Shown here piece after piece: positions 1 to 9,998 of a stretch of DNA of 64,000 nucleotides. The position numbers and the translations under genes were made by a program. The stretch spans positions 81,080 through 145,079 of the forward strand of contig CAJFKV010000001.1 in the NCBI GenBank assembly GCA_904387055.1, read 5' to 3'. This DNA comes from Candidatus Heteroruminococcus faecigallinarum. GTDB taxonomy: Bacteria > Bacillota > Clostridia > Oscillospirales > Ruminococcaceae. Positions within the stretch are counted from its first letter, which is position 1; every line of letters starts with the position of its first letter. Under the pieces are notes generated by a model. The model worked only from the letters and a program-made list of their open reading frames with translations, did no database searches and was not told the origin of the DNA.

Positions 1-1
1 C

Positions 2-2629
2 CACCACCGGGCCTGCGACGATGCGGAGATCCTGGCTCACATCTTCCTGCGGCTGGTGGAACTGGCCAGGGAGAAGGGGCCTGTGGAGCAGGTGGAGGAC
101 CTGAACAAGGTGCTCTCCGGGGTCGATCCCAAAAAGGGAGAGATGTACCACATCGTCCTCCTGGCCCAAAACAACACGGGGCTGAAAAACCTCTACCGGC
201 TGATCTCCTACTCCAATTTAGACTACTTCCATAAAAAGCCCCGCATGCCCAAGAGCGTGATTCTGGAACATCGGGAAGGGCTGCTGATCGGCTCCGCCTG
301 TGAGGCGGGGGAGCTGTTCCGGGCTGTTACTGCCGGCAAGCCCTGGGGCGAATTGTGTGAGATTGCAAAGTTCTACGACTATTTGGAAGTACAGCCCATT
401 GGCAACAACCTGTTTATGCTGCGGGAAGGAAAGGTAAAGGACGAGGAGGCCCTGCGGGATTACAACCGGACCATCGTCCGGCTGGGGGAGGAAACCGGCC
501 GGCCGGTGGTGGCCACGGGGGACGTCCATTTTCTCAATCCCGAGGACGAGGTGTACCGGCGGGTCCTCATGGCCTCCATGGGCTTCTCCGATGCGGACAA
601 CCAGGCGCCCCTCTACTTCAAGACCACCGAGGAGATGCTGGAGGAGTTTTCCTACCTGGGGACGGAGAAAGCGGAGGAGATCGTCATCGACAATCCGGCC
701 GCCATCGCCGACCAGGTGGAAATTCTTCAGCCGGTTCCGTCCGGCACCTTCCCGCCCTCCATCCCCGGTTCGGATGAGGAACTGCAGCGGATCGTCTGGG
801 AACGGGCAAAGCGGGACTACGGCGACCCGGTGCCGGATCTGGTGAAGAACCGCCTGGAACGGGAGCTTACCTCCATCATCAAGCATGGGTTCGCCGTTCT
901 GTACATCATCGCCCAAAAGCTGGTTGCCAAGTCGGAGAGCGACGGATACCTGGTGGGCTCCCGTGGATCGGTGGGCTCCTCCTTTGTGGCCCATATGGCG
1001 GGAATCTCGGAGGTAAACCCTCTGCCGCCCCATTACGTCTGCCCCAACTGTAAGCACAGCGAATTCATCACCGACGGCTCGGTCGGTTCCGGCTTTGACC
1101 TGCCGGACAAGGCCTGCCCCGTCTGTGGGACGACCTACCTGCGGGACGGCCATGAAATCCCCTTTGAGACCTTCCTGGGGTTCGACGGGGACAAATCTCC
1201 GGATATTGACCTGAACTTTTCCGGCGAATACCAGGCCCAGGCCCACGGCTATACCGAGGAGCTCTTCGGTTCCGACCACGTGTTCAAGGCCGGTACCATC
1301 GCCACCGTGGCCGATAAGACCGCCTACGGCTATGTGAAGAAATACCTGGAGGAACGGGGGCGGGTGGTCCACCGGGCGGAGGAAACCCGCCTGGCCATCG
1401 GCTGTACCGGTATCAAGCGGACCACCGGCCAGCATCCCGGCGGCATGGTGGTCGTTCCCTCCGAGTATGAGGTCTACGATTTTACCCCTGTCCAGCGCCC
1501 GGCGGACGATGCTACGTCGTCCATCGTGACCACCCACTTTGATTTCCACTACCTCCACGATACCATCCTGAAGCTGGATAACCTGGGACACGATGTTCCC
1601 ACCCAATACAAGTACCTGGAGGATATGACGGGGATCAAGGTCAATTCGGTCCCCATGGGGGACCCCAAGATCATCAGCCTCTTTACCTCCCCGGAGGCGA
1701 TGGGAGTGACCAAGGAGGACATCGGCTGTGAAACGGGAAGCCTGGCCCTGCCGGAGATGGGGACCAACTTTGTCCGGGGGATGCTGCTGGAGGCAAAGCC
1801 CACCAAGTTTGCCGATCTGCTTCAAATTTCCGGTCTGTCCCACGGCACCGACGTATGGCTGGGAAACGCCCAGGAGCTGATCAAAAGCGGAACCTGCTCC
1901 ATTTCCGAGGTGATTGGTACCCGTGACAGCATCATGACCTATTTGATGCACAAGGGAATGCCCAATAAGAAGGCTTTTGACATTATGGAGTTTACCCGAA
2001 AGGGAAAGGCGCCGCAAAAGCTGACCCCGGAGCTACAGCAGGAGATGCGGGATCACGACGTCCCCCAGTGGTACATCGACAGTTGTCTCAAGATCAAGTA
2101 CATGTTCCCCAAAGCCCACGCCGCTGCCTACGTCATTGCCGCCATCCGGTTGGGGTGGTTCAAGCTGTATCGCCCGCTGGAGTTTTATTGCGTGTATTTC
2201 ACCGTGCGGGGGGAGGATTTTGACGCGGAAAGCGCGCTGGGAGGGAAATCCGCGGTACGCACCAAGATGGAGGCGCTGCAGTCCCTGGGGATGCAGCGGA
2301 CCAAAAAGGAGGACGACCAGCTATACAGCCTGCAGATCGTCTACGAAATCCTGGGGCGAGGATTCTCCTTCCTGCCGGTGGACCTGTACCGGTCCCACGC
2401 CACCCGGTTCCAGGTGGAGGACGGAAAGATCCGGATGCCGTTCTCCGCCCTCAAGGGGCTGGGGGAAGCGGCTGCTTACAGCCTCCAGGAGGCCGCCGCC
2501 AAGGGACCGTTTATCTCCGGCGACGACATCATCGCCAGGGCCGGGGTGAGCAAAGGGGTGATTGAAACCCTGAAGAATGCCGGCGCCCTGGGGGACCTGC
2601 CGGAAAGCAGCCAGATGAGTTTTTTCTAA
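2..2629 (+). CDS. polC: DNA polymerase III alpha subunit, PolC type (5' truncated by window edge)
   Basis: Frame is open from base 2 ([15 protein letters not shown], end of exonuclease domain). PHP part and the PolC motifs [28 protein letters not shown] and [13 protein letters not shown] are present. Confidence 0.96.
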   Translation, partial: HHRACDDAEILAHIFLRLVELAREKGPVEQVEDLNKVLSGVDPKKGEMYHIVLLAQNNTGLKNLYRLISYSNLDYFHKKPRMPKSVILEHREGLLIGSACEAGELFRAVTAGKPWGELCEIAKFYDYLEVQPIGNNLFMLREGKVKDEEALRDYNRTIVRLGEETGRPVVATGDVHFLNPEDEVYRRVLMASMGFSDADNQAPLYFKTTEEMLEEFSYLGTEKAEEIVIDNPAAIADQVEILQPVPSGTFPPSIPGSDEELQRIVWERAKRDYGDPVPDLVKNRLERELTSIIKHGFAVLYIIAQKLVAKSESDGYLVGSRGSVGSSFVAHMAGISEVNPLPPHYVCPNCKHSEFITDGSVGSGFDLPDKACPVCGTTYLRDGHEIPFETFLGFDGDKSPDIDLNFSGEYQAQAHGYTEELFGSDHVFKAGTIATVADKTAYGYVKKYLEERGRVVHRAEETRLAIGCTGIKRTTGQHPGGMVVVPSEYEVYDFTPVQRPADDATSSIVTTHFDFHYLHDTILKLDNLGHDVPTQYKYLEDMTGIKVNSVPMGDPKIISLFTSPEAMGVTKEDIGCETGSLALPEMGTNFVRGMLLEAKPTKFADLLQISGLSHGTDVWLGNAQELIKSGTCSISEVIGTRDSIMTYLMHKGMPNKKAFDIMEFTRKGKAPQKLTPELQQEMRDHDVPQWYIDSCLKIKYMFPKAHAAAYVIAAIRLGWFKLYRPLEFYCVYFTVRGEDFDAESALGGKSAVRTKMEALQSLGMQRTKKEDDQLYSLQIVYEILGRGFSFLPVDLYRSHATRFQVEDGKIRMPFSALKGLGEAAAYSLQEAAAKGPFISGDDIIARAGVSKGVIETLKNAGALGDLPESSQMSFF

Positions 2630-2656
2630 CCGAGGAGAAAAATAGGAGGAAAGACC

Positions 2657-3118
2657 ATGAAGTTTCAAAATCCACTGCTGGCAGTAACCGACCTGGAGCG
2701 TTCGGTGGCCTTTTACCAGCAGGTGCTGGGCCTTCGAAAGATTGCGGACTTCGGCGCCAACGTCACCCTGACCGGCGGTCTATGCCTCCAGACCCTGGAC
2801 ACCTGGAAGGAGTTCCTCCATACCGACCAGGTGACGTTTGGCTCCCATGCCGGCGAGCTGTACTTTGAGGAGGAAGATTTTACGGGGTTTGTCCAGCGCT
2901 TGGGGACGATGGAGATCCGCTATGTCCATCCGGTCCAGGAGCATGCCTGGGGCCAGCGGGTGGTCCGGTTCTACGACCCCGACGGGCATATCATCGAAGT
3001 GGGGGAGCCGTTAAGGGCGGTCTGCAAACGCTTTTCCCACCAGGGCATGACGCCGGAGGAGATCGCCGCACGGATGGATGTTCCGGCTGCCCTTGTTCAC
3101 CGGTGCCTGCGCGGATAG
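2657..3118 (+). CDS. VOC/glyoxalase family protein
   Basis: N-term 'NPLLAVTDLERSVAFYQQVLGL' and 'VRFYDPDGHIIEVGE' typical of VOC fold; RBS agaggaaag upstream. Confidence 0.85.
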   Translation: MKFQNPLLAVTDLERSVAFYQQVLGLRKIADFGANVTLTGGLCLQTLDTWKEFLHTDQVTFGSHAGELYFEEEDFTGFVQRLGTMEIRYVHPVQEHAWGQRVVRFYDPDGHIIEVGEPLRAVCKRFSHQGMTPEEIAARMDVPAALVHRCLRG

Positions 3119-3126
3119 AAAAGAAC

Positions 3127-3173
3127 AACCGGGACAGCAGCGTTCTCTTTTCGCTGTTGTCCCGGTTCGTTTT
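3127..3173. terminator. Bidirectional intrinsic terminator between convergent genes
   Basis: aaccgggacagcag...ctgttgtcccggtt followed by T-rich tract. Confidence 0.8.
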
Positions 3174-3876
3174 AGTGGCGTTCGATATACGCGTCGATGG
3201 CGTCGTGGTACCGGACCAGATCCAGATCCTGGGGATCGGTTGCTTCCCCCAGGAGCAGATCCACCATGTAGTGGGGCGTCTTGCCTCCAATGGCCATGGA
3301 TTTGACGCAGGAGACACAGTAGACGGCTACGTCCTGACAGGGCATCTGGGCCGCCCGCTTCTTTTGGAAGCGATGGACCTCTTCCAGGGGGATACGGCCG
3401 TAAAAGTTGTCCCCGCAGCAGATGGAGGAGGTCCCGCTATAGGGGGATTCCACAATGGAGATGCCCATCTTTCCCAGCAGGCTGCGCACCGCGGCGTGGA
3501 CCTGGGGCTTGGGGCGGTAGGAACAGGAATCGTGGACCGACAGGGTCATCCCTTCGTAATGGGGAAGGGGAAGACCAGGAAGCTGATCCAATACCTCCCA
3601 CAGGGAGATGGTCTGGATCCCGGGATAGAGGGAACGGAACCGCCGGTCACACCCGGCGCAGTTGTTGATGATGGTGGCGCCCTTGGGAAGCTGGGGATCG
3701 TGATGGCAGCAGATGCTGTGGAGCTTTACCGGCCCAAACCACTGGCGAAGAAGGGTCAACACCTTTTCGGGGGCATCGGGCTTGTACAGACTGAGGGCAC
3801 AGCCTGGGTTAAACCAACAGTTCTCCAGGTCAATTTCCTCTAAGGAGATGCTCGGCAAACGAAGACCGGACACGAG
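3172..3876 (-). CDS. (Fe-S)-binding protein, cysteine-rich CCG-domain type
   Basis: Cys motifs 'CWFNPGCALSLYK', 'CCHHDPQLPKG', 'NNCAGCDRRF', 'SICCGDNFYG', 'CVSCVKSM'. The longer ORF (to 4326) overlaps the upstream pseudouridine synthase, so the start is set near 3876. Confidence 0.7.
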   Translation of the reverse strand, partial: LVSGLRLPSISLEEIDLENCWFNPGCALSLYKPDAPEKVLTLLRQWFGPVKLHSICCHHDPQLPKGATIINNCAGCDRRFRSLYPGIQTISLWEVLDQLPGLPLPHYEGMTLSVHDSCSYRPKPQVHAAVRSLLGKMGISIVESPYSGTSSICCGDNFYGRIPLEEVHRFQKKRAAQMPCQDVAVYCVSCVKSMAIGGKTPHYMVDLLLGEATDPQDLDLVRYHDAIDAYIERH

Positions 3877-3896
3877 ATACCACTCCTTTCGGTATG

Positions 3897-4862
3897 TTAT
3901 TGAATCAGGCCCTGGCGGAAGGCGTCGGCAAAATCCACGGCTTCCACCTGGAAGGTTCGACCGTTCAGGTAGTCCAGATGTTCTCCGCTGGTGGTGAAGC
4001 GGAAGGTGAGCTGATAGGAACAAAGGGCCTGCCACCGCCAGCCGGTTCCCTTGTTGTCCCGATTTCTGCCGTACTTGGTGTCCCCCAAAAGGGGATGGCC
4101 GATAGAGGCCAGGTGGGCGCGGATCTGGTGGGTACGGCCGGTGAGGAGCTCCACCTCCAGGAGAGAAAAGCGTCCCCGGCTCTCCAGGACCCGATAGCGG
4201 GTGAGGATGGTCCGCGCTCCCTCCTGAGGGGCTGAGAGGATCGTCACCTGATTGGTCGCAGCATCCTTGCGGAGCCATCCTTTGAGGGTTGCATGGGGCG
4301 GCTGGGGCGTCCCAAAAACGATGCACAGGTACCGTTTGTCCAGCTGCCGCTCCTTGATCTTCTCGTTGAGGACACGGAGGGTGGGGGCGTTCTTTGCCGC
4401 GATGACAATGCCGCTGGTGTTCCGGTCAATCCGGTTGCAAAGAGCGGGGACAAAGGAATTTTCCTCCAGAGGCCGGTATTCCCCTTTTTGGTACAGGTAT
4501 TTGAGGATGCGGTTGATGAGGGTATCGGTTTTCTCCCGGTCATCCTCGTGGACCAGCAGGCCGGCCTCCTTGTTCACCAGCAGGAGATTCTCGTCCTCGT
4601 ACACCAGATCCAGGTGGTCCTTGGCAAGAAGGAAGGGGAGGGGACCGGTATCGCTCTCAAAGAATTCGTCATTTATGTACAGGGTCATGCGGTCCCCCTC
4701 CGCAAGGCGGGTGGAAATGGCGCACCGCTTCCCATTTACCTTGATCCGCTTGAGGCGGATGGACTTATAAAGGAGAGAGGAGGGAAGACGAGGCATCGCT
4801 TTGGTAAGAAATTTGTCCACGCGCTGGCCGGCGTCGTTGGGGCCGATGAGAAATTCTTTCAT
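3897..4862 (-). CDS. RluA-family pseudouridine synthase with S4 domain
   Basis: S4-like N-term 'GQRVDKFLTKAMPRLPSSLLYKSIRLKRIKVNG'; catalytic 'NRIDRNTSGIVIAAK'; 'LLTGRTHQIRAHLASIGHPLLGDTKYG'. Confidence 0.93.
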   Translation of the reverse strand: MKEFLIGPNDAGQRVDKFLTKAMPRLPSSLLYKSIRLKRIKVNGKRCAISTRLAEGDRMTLYINDEFFESDTGPLPFLLAKDHLDLVYEDENLLLVNKEAGLLVHEDDREKTDTLINRILKYLYQKGEYRPLEENSFVPALCNRIDRNTSGIVIAAKNAPTLRVLNEKIKERQLDKRYLCIVFGTPQPPHATLKGWLRKDAATNQVTILSAPQEGARTILTRYRVLESRGRFSLLEVELLTGRTHQIRAHLASIGHPLLGDTKYGRNRDNKGTGWRWQALCSYQLTFRFTTSGEHLDYLNGRTFQVEAVDFADAFRQGLIQ

Positions 4863-5076
4863 GATCGTCTCCTTCCCAAAAATGACCGAGCCGTTCTCTT
4901 TCACAAGTAAGAGGACGGATAACAACCCATATTATACCACAGCCCCCTCGCTTCTCCAAGGGAGAAAGGGGATCTTCGGGCAAAAAGGAAAATTTATGGG
5001 GAAGAACGCTTTTCAAACCGGCCAAAATACGGTATACTGAACGGTGTATGAATACATTTTTAGGAGGAGAAAGACT

Positions 5077-5658
5077 ATGTTGACCAATGAGCGCGTTATG
5101 GAAATCCTGACCGAAGCGGGCGTCCTGCTGGAGGGGCATTTCCTGCTGACCTCCGGCAAGCATTCCAACCGGTACCTGCAGTGTGCCAAGATCTTTCGCA
5201 ATACCAAGTACAGCGAAGAGCTCTGCGCCGACCTGGCCGAGCGGTTTGCCGACGATGGGGTGGAGGTCGTGATTGGGCCTGCCATGGGCGCCGTCCAGAT
5301 GGCCTACGAGGTGAGCCGTCATCTTCACTGCGAGAATTTCTTTGCCGAGCGGGAGAACGGGGAGATGACCCTGCGCCGTGGCTTTGCGGTTACCCCTGGA
5401 ATGAAGTGCCTGATTGTGGAGGACGTGGTGACCACCGGCGGCTCGGTGAAGGAAGTAATCAAGCTGGTTCAGGAGGCCGGCGGCATTGTGGTGGGCGTTG
5501 GCTCGATTGTGGACCGGAGCAACGGCAAAGCCGATTTCGGGGTGCCCTTCAAGCCGGTTATCCAGGTGAATGTGGAGGCTTGGGAACCGGAGAACTGCCC
5601 CCTGTGCAAGGCCGGCGCCGGCGCCCCTGTCAAGCCTGGCAGCCGGAAGATCAAGTAA
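5077..5658 (+). CDS. pyrE: Orotate phosphoribosyltransferase
   Basis: 'LTSGKHSNRYLQCAKIF', PRPP motif 'CLIVEDVVTTGGSVKEV'; RBS taggaggag upstream of ATG 5077. Confidence 0.93.
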   Translation: MLTNERVMEILTEAGVLLEGHFLLTSGKHSNRYLQCAKIFRNTKYSEELCADLAERFADDGVEVVIGPAMGAVQMAYEVSRHLHCENFFAERENGEMTLRRGFAVTPGMKCLIVEDVVTTGGSVKEVIKLVQEAGGIVVGVGSIVDRSNGKADFGVPFKPVIQVNVEAWEPENCPLCKAGAGAPVKPGSRKIK

Positions 5659-5706
5659 CAGTGGAAGAATCCCAGGCTGGCAGTTCCATGTTGTGGAGGC
5701 AGGCAG

Positions 5707-6399
5707 GTGATGGGCGTGGATCCTCGTTTTGTCAATCATCGGGAGCGGGTGCGAAAGCGATTCCTGCAGGAGGGGTTGGAGCATTTTGAGCAACACAACC
5801 AGTTGGAGCTGCTGCTCTTTTATGCCATCCCCCAGCGGGATACCAACGGCATCGCCCACGATCTAATCCAGCGGTTTGGGTCCATTTCCCGCGTGATGGA
5901 TGCCTCGGTGGAAGAACTGATGACGGTGGACGGGATTGGGGAACGGGCGGCCGTCCTTCTGAAGCTGGTTCCAGCGTTGGCACGTTCCTATACGCTGGAC
6001 CATCTGGGAAAGGTCCGCACCTTCCAAACCGACGAGGAGCTGAAGGAATACCTCCTGGCCCTGTACACAGGCTGTACGAAGGAACGGGTCTATCTTCTGC
6101 TCTTTGATAACCGGGACACCCTTTTGCGGACTGTTCAGATTGGAGAAGGGGACTTGACCGCCGCCTTGTTTTCCACCCGCGACATTGTTCAGCAGGTTTT
6201 GCTTTACAACAAGACTACCAAGGTTATCCTTTCCCACAATCATCCGGTGGGCCTTGCCCTGCCGTCCCATGCGGACCAAACGGCTACGGATGAAATTCAG
6301 CGGGCCTTATCCAGCGTGGAGGTAACGCTGTACGACCATATCATCGTGTCTGGAAATCGGGAGTGCTATTCCTTGCGGGAGAGGAGGATTTTCCCGTAG
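5707..6399 (+). CDS. radC: RadC family (JAB domain) protein
   Basis: HhH-like N-term, 'SHNHPVGLALPSHADQTATDEI' JAMM motif. Confidence 0.9.
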   Translation: MMGVDPRFVNHRERVRKRFLQEGLEHFEQHNQLELLLFYAIPQRDTNGIAHDLIQRFGSISRVMDASVEELMTVDGIGERAAVLLKLVPALARSYTLDHLGKVRTFQTDEELKEYLLALYTGCTKERVYLLLFDNRDTLLRTVQIGEGDLTAALFSTRDIVQQVLLYNKTTKVILSHNHPVGLALPSHADQTATDEIQRALSSVEVTLYDHIIVSGNRECYSLRERRIFP

Positions 6400-6575
6400 C
6401 ATCCTTGAACATCGACTGTTTGACGTGTTCATAAACAGACAACCCCTTCCTTATACGTTCGGTGAATGGGGAAACAGCGGGCGGCACGATGAATTTGTCG
6501 TGTCGCTCAAAAAAGGGGTTGCAAGAGGGCCTGTTTTCGATTATAATTTTCATTGTAACTTTTGGAGGTGTCAAC

Positions 6576-6920
6576 ATGATGAATTTTCAATTGCTGGATG
6601 CAGCAGCCACCGGGCAGCAAGGAAGCATGATGGGTCTCCTGCTCCCCATGATTCTGATGTTCGCGGTTCTGTATTTCTTTATGATCCGCCCGCAGAAGAA
6701 GAGAGAGAAGGAAACCCAGAAGATGCGTTCCTCCCTGGAGGTGGGTGACGAGATCATCACCATCGGCGGCATTGTGGGCATCGTGGCCAGCATGCGGGAA
6801 GACACGCTGGTTATCGAGACCGGCAGCGACCGCAGCAAGATCCGGGTTGCTCGTTGGGCTGTCCAGCAGAACCTGACCGCGAAGGAAGCCGCTGCTCCTG
6901 CCGAAAAGGAGAAGAAGTAG
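6576..6920 (+). CDS. yajC: Preprotein translocase subunit YajC
   Basis: 'MILMFAVLYFFMIRPQKKREKETQKMRSSLEVGDEIITIGGIVGIV'. Confidence 0.95.
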   Translation: MMNFQLLDAAATGQQGSMMGLLLPMILMFAVLYFFMIRPQKKREKETQKMRSSLEVGDEIITIGGIVGIVASMREDTLVIETGSDRSKIRVARWAVQQNLTAKEAAAPAEKEKK

Positions 6921-7010
6921 CAACCGCTTCTTTCCATCATTCGCACATAAATACCCCCTGCCGGGAATAAGCTGGAATTGACAGCTTCGGATTGAGCAGG
7001 GGGTATTGTC

Positions 7011-7445
7011 ATGTCCAACACCAATAGACAAGCGGCGTCTTTCTCAGCAGGGGAGAAGCGGTCCCAAAATCGCTTTCCTTGGAAATCGCTGGCCATCGCG
7101 GTCGGAATCGGGGTGGGGGTGATCCTTCTTGTCCTGCTTCTGGCATCCCTTCTGATGACCATTTGGGATATTCCTGTGGAGCTGATCAATCCCATCGCTT
7201 CCCTGGCCTTGGTGCTGGGAGGAGGGCTGGCCGGATACTTAGCCGCCCGGATGGTACACCGAAAAGGATTGTTGACTGGCGGCATCTGCGGATGCGCCCT
7301 TTTTGTGCTGGTGCTGGCGGGGAATCTTCCCAATCTGCCGGAGGAGATGGGCCCGGCCCTCCTGTTGAAGCTGGTGATTCTCTTGGCCAGCTCGATGGCA
7401 GGAGGCGTATTGGGGGTCAACAAACAGGTGCGCGGACGACGATAA
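7011..7445 (+). CDS. TIGR04086-type membrane protein
   Basis: Four predicted TM segments with conserved 'GGGLAGYLAARMVHRKGLLTGGICG'. Confidence 0.7.
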   Translation: MSNTNRQAASFSAGEKRSQNRFPWKSLAIAVGIGVGVILLVLLLASLLMTIWDIPVELINPIASLALVLGGGLAGYLAARMVHRKGLLTGGICGCALFVLVLAGNLPNLPEEMGPALLLKLVILLASSMAGGVLGVNKQVRGRR

Positions 7446-7456
7446 CAATCCACAAT

Positions 7457-7502
7457 GGGCAGCAGTGTCAACATCCAAACACTGCTGCCCGTTTGTTTCT
7501 TT
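7457..7502 (+). terminator. Intrinsic terminator
   Basis: gggcagcagtgt-N10-acactgctgccc then gtttgtttcttt. Confidence 0.8.
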
Positions 7503-7544
7503 GCATGAAGGATCGTCTTCCCGCATAGGATTGTCCCAGGAGGT

Positions 7545-8225
7545 GTGGTTCTTATGTGGGATGGAATGGGGACAACCCGGCGTTCTGTCAGTCGACGCCA
7601 CCGCCGAGTCTTCTGGGATCGGCGAAACTGGCAAGACCTGGCGCGAGGGATCCGAAGCGCTGGCCGTCTCCCGCTTTTGGCGGGCATTCTGGTAGCCGGG
7701 ATGGTTGTGGGCCGGGGAATGGTGGGGACGATGGACGGTGCCTTAGGCGAGCAGGCAGCGGCACTGGCTGGTGGATTTTTGGCCCAGCGGAGCGGCCAAA
7801 CTGCACTGGAGACCTTTTTGGCCAGCTTTTTTTCCTCAGGAGCCCAGCTGCTCCTCCTCTTCTTTTTGGGCTTCTGTGCCATTGGAACGCCGCTGCTCTA
7901 TCTCTACCCCTTCGTTCGGGGATTGGGGATGGGGTTCGGTTATGGGACCCTGTTTTACCAACATGGGTGGTCGGCTTTGGGATGGTTCTGCGTATTGCTG
8001 CCCAATCTGCTGATCAGCACCGTTGTTCTGCTGCAGGCCTGCCAGCAATCCATCGATCTGTCCTTAAAGTTTTGGACCTTTACAGGAAGGAGAGAGGGGC
8101 CAATGGCCCGGATTACCCCCTCTCCCGTATACAGCCGCTTTGTCTTTTTCTTGCTGCTGTTGCTGCTTTCCGCCGGGGTGGACTGCGGGCTCTTCGCCCT
8201 GTTCGGGCGCTTCCTGGCCCTGTAA
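7545..8225 (+). CDS. spoIIM: Stage II sporulation protein M
   Basis: Multi-TM SpoIIM-like protein, 'FLGFCAIGTPLLYLYPFVRGLGMGFGYG'; next to a Xer recombinase as in Bacillus. Confidence 0.8.
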   Translation: MVLMWDGMGTTRRSVSRRHRRVFWDRRNWQDLARGIRSAGRLPLLAGILVAGMVVGRGMVGTMDGALGEQAAALAGGFLAQRSGQTALETFLASFFSSGAQLLLLFFLGFCAIGTPLLYLYPFVRGLGMGFGYGTLFYQHGWSALGWFCVLLPNLLISTVVLLQACQQSIDLSLKFWTFTGRREGPMARITPSPVYSRFVFFLLLLLLSAGVDCGLFALFGRFLAL

Positions 8226-8272
8226 AAAAGAAATCGATCCAGAAGAAAAGAGGACGACCAAATAAAGGAAGG

Positions 8273-9277
8273 TCAGTCCTTTTTTCCTTTTCCAGGCTGG
8301 TAATGGGCGAGAGGGGAATGCTTCATGGCATCCTGCCGCTGGGGTTCCGAGATATGGGTATAGATCTCGGTTGTCCCCAGATTGGTATGGCCTAAAATAT
8401 CCTGGAGGATGCGAATATCTACCCCGCCATACTGATACATCAGCGTGGCCGCCGTATGCCGCAGTTTGTGGGGAGAAAGCCCACGGCCGCCCAACCCTGC
8501 CTGCTGGAGGTATCCCTCGATCAACTGTTCCACGCGGCGAGGGGAGAGGCGGGTCCCTCTGCTGGAAAGAAAGAGGGCCCCTCGGTGCTCTGCTTTGGCC
8601 GGTTCCTGGCGCACCGCCAGATAGGCAGCGATGGCCTGGTCGCAGGCGCTGTTTAGGTAGACAATCCGCTCTTTGTTGCCTTTTCCCAACAGGCGCAGGG
8701 TATGTTCTTCCCGATTGATGCTGCTTAAGTTGATGCCAACCAGCTCCGACAAGCGCATCCCGCAGTTGAGAAGGAGGGTGACGATGCAAAAATCCCGTTC
8801 CCGGTGGGGCGCGCTGGCAACAGTCTCCAGCAGCCGCTGGCTTTCTTCCAGGGTCAAATATTTGGGAAGGCTTTTCTTAACGGCAGGAACATCCAGATTC
8901 TCCAAAGGATTTTCCGGCAAGAGGGTAGTCTTGGTATGGAGGTATTTGTAGAAGGAGCGGAGGGCAGAGGTCTTGCGGGCGCGTGTTTTGGCCCCGTTGC
9001 CCCGTTCCCCCTGTGTATAGACGAGAAAGGCATAGGCATCCGACAGGGTGATCGAGCAGATCGTTTGAGGGGATAGATCGACGATGGAAACCTGGGACAG
9101 ATCCTCCGGAATTTCCTTTAATTCCCGCGATGCCCGCAGATACCGAAAAAAACACCGCAAATCTACGTGATACCCCTCGACAGTCCGAGGCGACCGTCCA
9201 CGGATCGTCAACAGATAAAAAAGAAAATCCCGCAAGAGCTGGGGACAGTCATCAAAGGTCTGAATGGTATTGGCCAT
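8273..9277 (-). CDS. Tyrosine recombinase, XerC/XerD-like
   Basis: Catalytic residues in 'LLNCGMRLSELVGI', 'LSPHKLRHTAATLMYQYGGVDIRILQDILGHTNLGTTEIYTHI'; start at MANTIQTF. Confidence 0.92.
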   Translation of the reverse strand: MANTIQTFDDCPQLLRDFLFYLLTIRGRSPRTVEGYHVDLRCFFRYLRASRELKEIPEDLSQVSIVDLSPQTICSITLSDAYAFLVYTQGERGNGAKTRARKTSALRSFYKYLHTKTTLLPENPLENLDVPAVKKSLPKYLTLEESQRLLETVASAPHRERDFCIVTLLLNCGMRLSELVGINLSSINREEHTLRLLGKGNKERIVYLNSACDQAIAAYLAVRQEPAKAEHRGALFLSSRGTRLSPRRVEQLIEGYLQQAGLGGRGLSPHKLRHTAATLMYQYGGVDIRILQDILGHTNLGTTEIYTHISEPQRQDAMKHSPLAHYQPGKGKKD

Positions 9278-9368
9278 AGGTCCTCCTAAAAGGGATGTCA
9301 ACTGAACAGAAAAGAGGGCTTCCTTGGGAAACCACTACCATTATAATCCCCCAAAATGAAAAATGCAA

Positions 9369-9398
9369 GATTTCGCTAAATTAAAATTTAGCGAAATC
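9369..9398. repeat. Perfect inverted repeat (14-bp arms, 2-nt centre); dif-like candidate
   Basis: gatttcgctaaatt-aa-aatttagcgaaatc; the inner 28 bp read as 11-6-11. Confidence 0.6.
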
Positions 9399-9998
9399 GA
9401 GGGGGGCGAATGGGCCCCCTCGCTTGCCGGGCTTGTCGTTCATTCCCATCGCCGGGAACCACACAAATCCTCTGACTTTTGCGCTGGTCTTGGTTTTACC
9501 TGTCGATTGTTATCGCTTGCTTCTTGTATCCATTATCAAAAGCGATGGATTGATTTTTCTTCAGAAGATTCTTGTTTCTATGTTTACTTGCGCGTCGCGC
9601 AGCATACAGCATAATGACATAATAATGGCATAACTGCTCATGTCATGTTGCGGCGTGTGGAATGGGTAGAATGGACGGAATTACACGCCGCGTGGCACAC
9701 TAGGATGTGGAACACTAAGATATCACGGCAGCATCTTTATTTTCGATCGCCGTACCATTTCCTTTTCCTTTGTAAGTGATTTCTTATAATATTGACTAAT
9801 GTAGTGATACTTGGTCGATATACCTGATGATAGTTAAATATTTAATTAACGATTTGACGGTACATCTTCCCTCAGTCTTCCGTTCATTTGTTTGTCGCTT
9901 GGCTTCTTCATTTTCCAATCGCCTATCACAATCGATTTTCCAGTAGTGACGACCGTTTTGGTACTACACAATAGCGATGGTCCTTCCCTTTGGTTCTT

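Noticed and set aside
3877-4326. N-terminal extension of the (Fe-S) protein ORF
   Set aside because: Overlaps the pseudouridine synthase gene in another frame; Pro/Gly-rich shadow sequence.
8273-9277. Xer recombinase as marker of a mobile element
   Set aside because: Neighbouring spoIIM matches conserved chromosomal synteny, and no integrase partners, att duplications or phage/ICE genes were seen.
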